Positions 58,050 to 64,000 of a DNA stretch of 64,000 nucleotides are shown here, piece by piece. The DNA lies in the NCBI GenBank assembly GCA_015178975.1, contig WHVD01000009.1:186001-250000 (forward strand), written 5' to 3'. Each line of letters opens with the position of its first letter. The stretch's first letter is position 1. The position numbers and the translations under genes were made by a program. The DNA is from Hysterangium stoloniferum. Lineage: Eukaryota > Basidiomycota > Agaricomycetes > Hysterangiales > Hysterangiaceae. Under the pieces are notes generated by a model. That model was given only the letters and a program-made list of their open reading frames with translations. It was not told where the DNA came from and ran no database searches.

Positions 58050-59071
58050 ATGAGCAAAGCCGCGGATATGGCTGAGCAAGCCCTGACTGAGCGAGAGAAA
58101 GTGCTCCGCGGTTTGGCGTATGATATTATGGCAGATCCGAATTTATTTGGTGGTAAATTCGGTCCAGGAAGCTCCTCAAAGCATATAACATATGTGATCT
58201 CTGCATAAATTGCAGTACTGCCGTTAGGTTGTGTTCAGAATCGAACACACATAACTGATTAATCATTGCAAAAACAGTATATGAATTGTAATTGCACAGG
58301 ACTATATATTTACCCATCTGGCAACACATCACCATTGACGTGCGGTGGATATTAGGTATTCACGGTTTCCCCATCACTAGACGCTCGTGTCTTCCCTTTT
58401 TTCCCACAGACTCCGCACAAGTAACAATCGGTTCTAGAGTGGCGATCGCACCTAATGTCAATGTGCGCTCATCCACTCGACGCTTATTTTCCTGACGAGT
58501 GCCAGTCTTAATCACGAACATTCAGATTTACGCCTCCGGCCATTCAAGTGACGTCGTAGAACGCAGAACCTGTTTAGTGCGTGCCTACCCTGTGACGGTA
58601 CGTACAGCACTCAAAAATAGCCGGCATCCTTGATTTGAATTCCTCCAACTAAAATTGAGGATATCTGGCGTATTTCGGCAGATGCATGATGATGTGAGTT
58701 CAATCAGAATCAGCTTCGTGATGGCCATGTTGCGGAGCCTGGAGGTGTCCTAATCATTAATCACTGACGTGATCTCAGGCCTGGGAACGCCACATTGATC
58801 GGATCTTGTACGATAGGAAACAGTGATGTTTGACGTTTGACGTTTATATGTAGTTTCGCCCTTGGTAAATTTTACAGGGCTTCGAATAGAGGTGACCATT
58901 GCAGCGGGTTCTGTGGTACGTTGAGAATTGGAAGCTCTTACACTGTTGCATTGGGGCGATAATGCCTATTTCTTCAAGGTTAAAGGAGATTTTCCTGATC
59001 ATGTGGTCATTGGAGGTGTTCCAGCGAAGATTCTCAAATATCTTGACCCACCGCCACCCCTCTCGGAATAA
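58050..59071 (+). pseudogene. O-acetyltransferase, copy 2, internally deleted
   Basis: Exon 1 (MSKAADMAEQALTEREKVLR) is recognisable but shifts frame near its end relative to copies 1 and 3. Exons 2 and 3 (YFGPDER and LFGIPLEKAR regions) are missing: the sequence jumps from the exon 1 donor region to the intron before the YMN-type exon at about 58215. Later exons are present in order, ending GGVPAKILKYLDPPPPLSE at 59014-59071. It is a pseudogene by deletion. Confidence 0.85.
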
Positions 59072-60349
59072 GTTGTATAATTTGTGAAATATGGACTCTA
59101 GGAGGTCAGTTTAGTTCTCATTTATCCAACTCGTGAATAATGAGTCACTATTTGGTACCTCGATAGGTCAATGCTGCCATTTTCTTGTTATAAGGATGCT
59201 AAATAGTCGAATTCAAACTACGAATTGCTATCATAACGGTTGGATCCGAGCGCTTTTGTTCCATTGACGGTTAATGACTCCGAAACACGACTCCCCCGAA
59301 TGTTTGAGCCATGCTGTTTCAGTCCAAATACCTGCCATAAACCTGCCAGGTAAATGCACCAGCTCCATACAGCTCCACGGCTGGTATTTGGACCATAACA
59401 GTTTAGAGTGGTCATTTTTTACTATGTAATTATTGCCAATAACATATTAAGAGCTCATTCGGTTTGGTGCAGCAGTTGGCTCACAAATGATTTTGCAAGC
59501 TCAAATGACTCCAATTGTGAAAAAATATGCTACAGGTCTAATTTTGGAGTTGTAACATGATAGTTCACTAGATATGTAGTATTATAATATATGTACAAAG
59601 TTACAAGGTGATTGGTCAACATTTGAAGCAGCCATGTGATTCGCAATTTTCACGCAATATTTTCGGGTATTCTAGCGTGCGCCTGCGTAATGCAACAGAG
59701 AGCCAATGATACTTTGAATCAGGGAGATGATGTTAAAATTATTTTCACTGACTTGGCATATGATAAACAAGGGGGGTAATACAGGCTCAAAATAATGACA
59801 TTTTTGGTATCTTTCAAGGTATTTTGCCATTATAACTATTGAAATAATGCACATAAAATAAAACAACTGCGGACAATATTCTGAAATCTAAATGAACTGG
59901 AGAAAGAGAATGTATCTCGGATTTTCCATAACGGATCTGTGACTGCGTGGAAAGTGATGTACTGTAGGTGAGACCGAATTATATCAGCGTGACCATATTG
60001 CTTCCTAAACGGGACCGAATCGTGTTATCGGTGTGACAACAGCCCCATAACGTGGCGGCCGAAACGGCATCTCAGGGACTCGTAGGGACCATTAATATGG
60101 CTTTATTTTTTTAATTTCATTCCATAAATTTCCGTAGCACAACATGTATTCCTATGCACTTCTTTGTATTTCTAAGATCGTTCTCGTATCGACCATTACT
60201 ACGAATCTATCAACAAGTCGCTGAGGAAAACCAAGTCGCCAATTGTGATCACTGAACTACTTATAAGTGACTGTCGACTGCATTAGGCGCGCTAGGAAGT
60301 TCAACAGCTGCCTCGTATTCAGACTTACCGTCAAGAGTTCTATTCAGCT
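59072..60349. other. Spacer between acetyltransferase copies 2 and 3, with repeats
   Basis: It holds a foldback sequence at about 59314-59402 (GTCCAAATACC and its complement on an about 60-nt loop), the repeat shared with 48190-48510 (about 59750-60090) and the sequence shared with 55050-55260 (about 60110-60300). No gene recognised. Confidence 0.55.
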
Positions 60350-61669
60350 ATGAGCAAAGATGCGGATGTGGCTGAACAGGCACTGACCGAACGAGAGAAA
60401 ATGCTTCGCGGTTTGGCGTATGATGCTATGGAAGATCCAGACTTAGTTGGTGGTAGACTCCGAGCCAGGAAGTTCCTCAAAGCCTATAATGTATGTGATC
60501 TCTGCAATAAGTTGCATTACTACTGTGGTTTGTTCTGAGTCATTATAAATACAGGACTATCCACCACCGACCTACGATCCGGCTCTGCCACCTATGCAGT
60601 ATTTCGGACCGGATGAGCGTCTTCAGATTCTTGCAGGTAAGTCACGTCGTAAATAACCCATTTGTTATGTATGAAAAATATGATTCGTTTAATCAGATCT
60701 GTTTGGAATACCATTAGAAAAAGCAAGAGAGCTGGCAATAGAGCCGCCATTTTGGTGCGATTACGGAACAAACATTAACTTTAAAGGCTCAGCGGTACGA
60801 CGTTCAAAATCGAACACATATTACGACTATAACTGAAATAATAATCGCAAAATAGTATATGAATTTCAATTGCACAGTACTATATCTTTACCCGTCTAAC
60901 AACACATCGCTGTTAACATGCCGTAGATTTTAGGTATTCATGGTTTCCTCGTCACTAGATGCAGGTGTCTTGCCTAACATGTCCCCCTTTTCCTACAGAC
61001 TGCGCACAAGTGACAATCGGTACTAGAGTGATGTTCGCACCTAACGTCAATGTATGCCCACCTACTCAACTCCTATTTTCCTGACGAGTGCCAGTGTTAA
61101 TCCACAAACATTCAGATTTACGCTGCCACCCATTCAACCGACGTCATCGAACGCCGAGCCGGTTTAGAGCGTGCCTACCCTGTGACGGTACGTACAGTAC
61201 TTAACTAGCCAGAACACGATCCCTGGCATTCTTGGTTTGAATTTCTCCGACTAAAATATGTTTGGCATGCTTCGGCAGATAGGCGATGATGTGAGTCCGA
61301 TTAGAATCAGCTTCGTGATGGCCATGGCCAGTTGCGGAGCCTGGAGATGCCCTGATTATTGAGCACTGACGAGATCGCAGGTCTGGATAGGAGGGAACGC
61401 CACATTGATCGGACCTTGTACGATAGGAAACGGTGATGTTTTACGTTTATATGTCGTTTCGCGTTTGGTAATTCTTACACGGCTTCGAATAGGGGTGACC
61501 ATTGCAGCGGGTTCTGTAGTACGTTGAGAATTAAAGCTCTTACACTGTCGCATCGTGTAATGACTATTTATTCAAGGTTAAAGGCGATTTCCCTGATAAT
61601 GTGGTCATTGGAGGCGTTCCAGCGAAGATTCTCAAACATCTTGACCCGCCGGCGCCGCTATCAGAATGA
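60350..61669 (+). CDS. Maltose/galactoside-type O-acetyltransferase, copy 3
   Basis: Same exon plan as copy 1. Exon 1 begins MSKDADVAEQALTEREKMLR; then DYPPPTYDPALPPMQYFGPD, DLFGIPLEKARELAIEPPFW, YMNFNCT, VTIGTRVMFAPNVN, IYAATHSTDVIERRAGLERA, a 12-nt IGDD exon, VWIGGNATLIGPCTIGN, GVTIAAGSV and VKGDFPDNVVIGGVPAKIL, ending PAPLSE. All exons keep open frames and GT-AG borders, with the same uncertain join after YMNFNCT as in copy 1; a shared uncertainty points to my splice choice rather than to decay. It shares about 200 bp of upstream sequence with copy 1. Confidence 0.78.
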
Positions 61670-62698
61670 AGTTAGACACGTTCTGCAATCTGGACTCTTG
61701 GAGGTCAGTCCTAGTTCTCACTTATCCGACTCCTGAATAATAAGACGCTACTTGGTGCCTCGATTAGTCCATACTGCCCTTGTTATAAGGATGTTGAGTA
61801 GTCGAATTCAAATTACGAATTGCTATCATGACAGTTGGATCCAAGGTCTCCCATTCCACTGATGGTTGATGAATTCGAAAATACCCACTTCCTAAGTGTT
61901 TCAGCCATTGAATGAAATGATCGAAATTATAAATAAATAATTCGAGAAGTCAAAAATTCATACTCAAAAAACCGCTCAACTACTGTGTTAACAATATGGG
62001 TAACCCTATGATCCACATTTGAGGGCTTGACTCTGATATTTCCAAAAGGGATCTGTGACTGCGTGGAAACTGGTGTTCTGTGTGAGACCGAATAATATCA
62101 GCCTGGACCATATTGCTTCCTAGACGGGACCGAATAATTGTGATCACTGAACTACTTAGTGACTGTCGACAAACTGTATTATAATATTTAGAGAGTATTT
62201 GCAACTAATGTATATTAGCATTTTTTGATCTGATATTATCTTAGATAATATTGGTGCCTGTGGTACCTAATATTCAACATTTGTTGAAGCATGGTTATTG
62301 TATGGGACATTCTATTTCTTATATTTTTCATTTTTAAGTTGTCTGCCCCTTCAGGAGCTTCCCTGACTTACTTATCCCGAGTAGATTAATTAGTAGTATT
62401 TCTTGTCATTCTCTCATATTTTCTAATAGCTATTCCACCCTCTAGGAATATTCTAAGGTAGATTAAATAGTTAATATCTATATGGGGTAAGCTGTCATTC
62501 TATTTTTTTTAGAGATCCCATATTTCCAAGCACCTAGCAGAGGCCTCCCCCTTATCCTTTTCTCTTTGGATATCCCTCTGTGTGAAGAGTCATGTAAAAT
62601 ACCACTCTGTATATGAAGAATACCAACTATTAAAGTATGGTAAATTGTGTATTGACTAGTAAGTACAGTACTAATAGATGGGAGATTATTGGTAAGAT
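61670..62698. other. AT-rich region, no gene
   Basis: It contains a third partial copy (about 62040-62140) of the 48190/59750 repeat. Only short frames. Confidence 0.45.
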
Positions 62699-63016
62699 AT
62701 AAGCCTGGCACTCCAGTCTTATGCATTCACTATTGTTTGTGTTTGCCTTTTGTTGTGTTCACCTTTTGTTGCATTTGCCTTTTGTTGCATTTGCCTTTTG
62801 TTGTGTTTGCCTTTTGTTGTGTTTGCCTTTTGTCTTCCCTTTTAATTTCTATTACTACATGATTATGGCATATATAGCCTGGAGAGTTTTCCTTCTCCTT
62901 CCTTACCATAAGCTGCCTGCCATGTAGACTGTTCACTAGTTCATTGAGTAATACACTGTGGTCCTATCAACCTGCATGACCTGGACCCAGTGAGCCTATT
63001 TGACAACAGGCTTCCA
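62699..63016 (+). repeat. Dispersed repeat, copy 2, with a 16-bp minisatellite
   Basis: It starts taagcctggcactccagtctt and ends tgacaacaggcttcca. Between 62740 and 62830 a 16-bp unit (g(c/t)(a/g)tttgccttttgtt) is repeated about five times. Homologous to 34529-34803 and 63055-63324. The short ends AAGCCTG and CAGGCTT are inverted. Confidence 0.7.
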
Positions 63017-63054
63017 CTTTTTTTTGATAGGACCATGGTGTATTGCTCAATGGG

Positions 63055-63324
63055 TGTAAGCCTGGCACCCCAGTCTTATGCATTCATTATTGTTTGTATT
63101 TGCCTTTTGTTGCATTTGCCTTTTGTTGCATTTGCCTTTTGTCTTCCCTTTTAGTTTCTATTACCACATGATCACAGCATATATAGCCTGGGGAGTTTTC
63201 CTTCTCTTTCCTTACCATATGCTGCCCACTATGTAGACTGTTCACTAGTTCATCAAGCAATATACTGTGGTCCTATCAACCCATGTGACCCAGACCCAGT
63301 GAGCCTATTTGACAACAGCTTCCA
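63055..63324 (+). repeat. Dispersed repeat, copy 3
   Basis: TGTAAGCCTGGCACCCCAGTC... to ...GACAACAGCTTCCA, closely similar to copy 2 but with fewer 16-bp units. Between copies 2 and 3 the sequence gataggaccatggtgtattg is an inverted version of part of copy 2. Confidence 0.7.
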
Positions 63325-63446
63325 TAAGAGATAGGTAGCAGTCAGTGATGATGCAGCCTAAATAAGGGAGTCAACCTTATAAGTTTGATTTCCCAGTAGG
63401 ATTCATTCAAGTGTAAAGATGTATGAAATAGATGTAAATAGAATCT

Positions 63447-64000
63447 TGTTAAGAACTGAAAACCGACTAATGTCGGTAGGCTGACAGGGACTGATTGGAA
63501 GGACTTGGCTTCACCTTATGTGCTGTGCCCTTGCAAGTAACCGTCGGGTGTCCTTAAATTTCGGGCGGGTGAAGACTAGTCCTAATGAGTTCCTCATGGT
63601 GAGGTACCAATTGGAACTGAAGGATAAGTCATGTGTCAGGCTGAGGGGTTGGAGGCCAAAGAGAGGTGAGCACACACAGAGGTGGGGAGCGGGATACTTA
63701 GTGTCAGGCTTATAGAGATGTATGTGGGTGTTCTGAGTTGATATTCTGATTGTCTAGTATCTACAACTACAGCAGATTCATATACAAATTATTGGCATCT
63801 AGAAAATACTAACTAAGGGAAGAGCAGAAACATTACTGACAAATAAACTTGACTAGGAACTGGAAGGTCACAATAAGTTTGGAGGCTGTGATTTAATCGA
63901 GAGTGGAATTACAAGAAAAGGAAATAGTCCATGGGTTACAAGTATATATGGGCATATGTGAAACATAGTGTAGAACAGATCATCATAATAAAAAGGGACA
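63447..64000 (-). repeat. Partial LTR of the 10.4-kb element family, cut by the window end
   Basis: TGTTAAGAACTG onwards aligns collinearly with the first about 550 bp of the 721-bp LTRs at 12688 and 21004. Many differences are C-to-T or G-to-A at former CpG sites (gctgcgccctcgc there, gctgtgcccttgc here). Whether it is a solo LTR or one end of an element cannot be told. Confidence 0.88.

Overview
The window looks like nuclear DNA from a basidiomycete fungus, probably an Agaricomycete; a Cantharellales relative such as Rhizoctonia is my guess, not something the sequence proves. Supporting signs are genes broken by many short GT-AG introns and tiny exons (adenosylhomocysteinase has 11 exons, the first 19 nt), TATA boxes 50-110 bp upstream of start codons, chromodomain-bearing Ty3/Gypsy elements, Tc1-type elements and MITEs. 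No tRNA, rRNA, CRISPR or bacterial operon was seen.

Positions 1-32000 are a graveyard of nested transposable elements. An old Ty3/Gypsy element spans about 424-26972, with a truncated 5' LTR at 424-931 and a 3' LTR at 26341-26972. Its decayed gag, protease, RT, RNase H, integrase and chromodomain reading frames are followed by an extra proline-rich third ORF region. At least seven later insertions sit in it, each with a perfect 5-bp target-site duplication (TSD). They include five solo LTRs, a younger 10,364-bp Ty3 element (12688-23051, minus strand), and three near-identical copies of a third solo-LTR family; two of these three sit inside the two LTRs of the young element. The young element has gag, a pol frame with only two in-frame stops, and an antisense, spliced, TATA-containing gene for a 292-residue Zn2Cys6/coiled-coil protein between pol and its 3' LTR. 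All ten differences between its two LTRs are transitions at CpG sites. Beyond it lie a copia-like gag relic, a decayed Tc1-like element with MITEs, and more LTR relics to about 31400.

Positions 32000-40000 are gene-poor: a MITE, a dispersed repeat and unrecognised sequence. From 40000 to 62000 there are host genes: a HAD/class II terpene-cyclase-like fusion (39990-42181, +); S-adenosylhomocysteine hydrolase (44710-46534, -); an unrecognised gene (49213-50107, -); a proline-rich tandem-repeat gene whose upstream exons look like duplicated microexon pairs (50783-52910, -); a small coiled-coil gene (54236-55027, +); and three tandem copies of a maltose/galactoside-type hexapeptide O-acetyltransferase gene (55575-61669, +), the middle one missing exons. 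The right edge (62700-64000) returns to dispersed repeats and a partial LTR of the same superfamily as the young element.

The host genes do not form an obvious single pathway. The terpene-cyclase-like gene is a plausible secondary-metabolism enzyme and adenosylhomocysteinase is housekeeping methyl-cycle metabolism. The CpG-restricted mutations suggest the region has been methylated and silenced.
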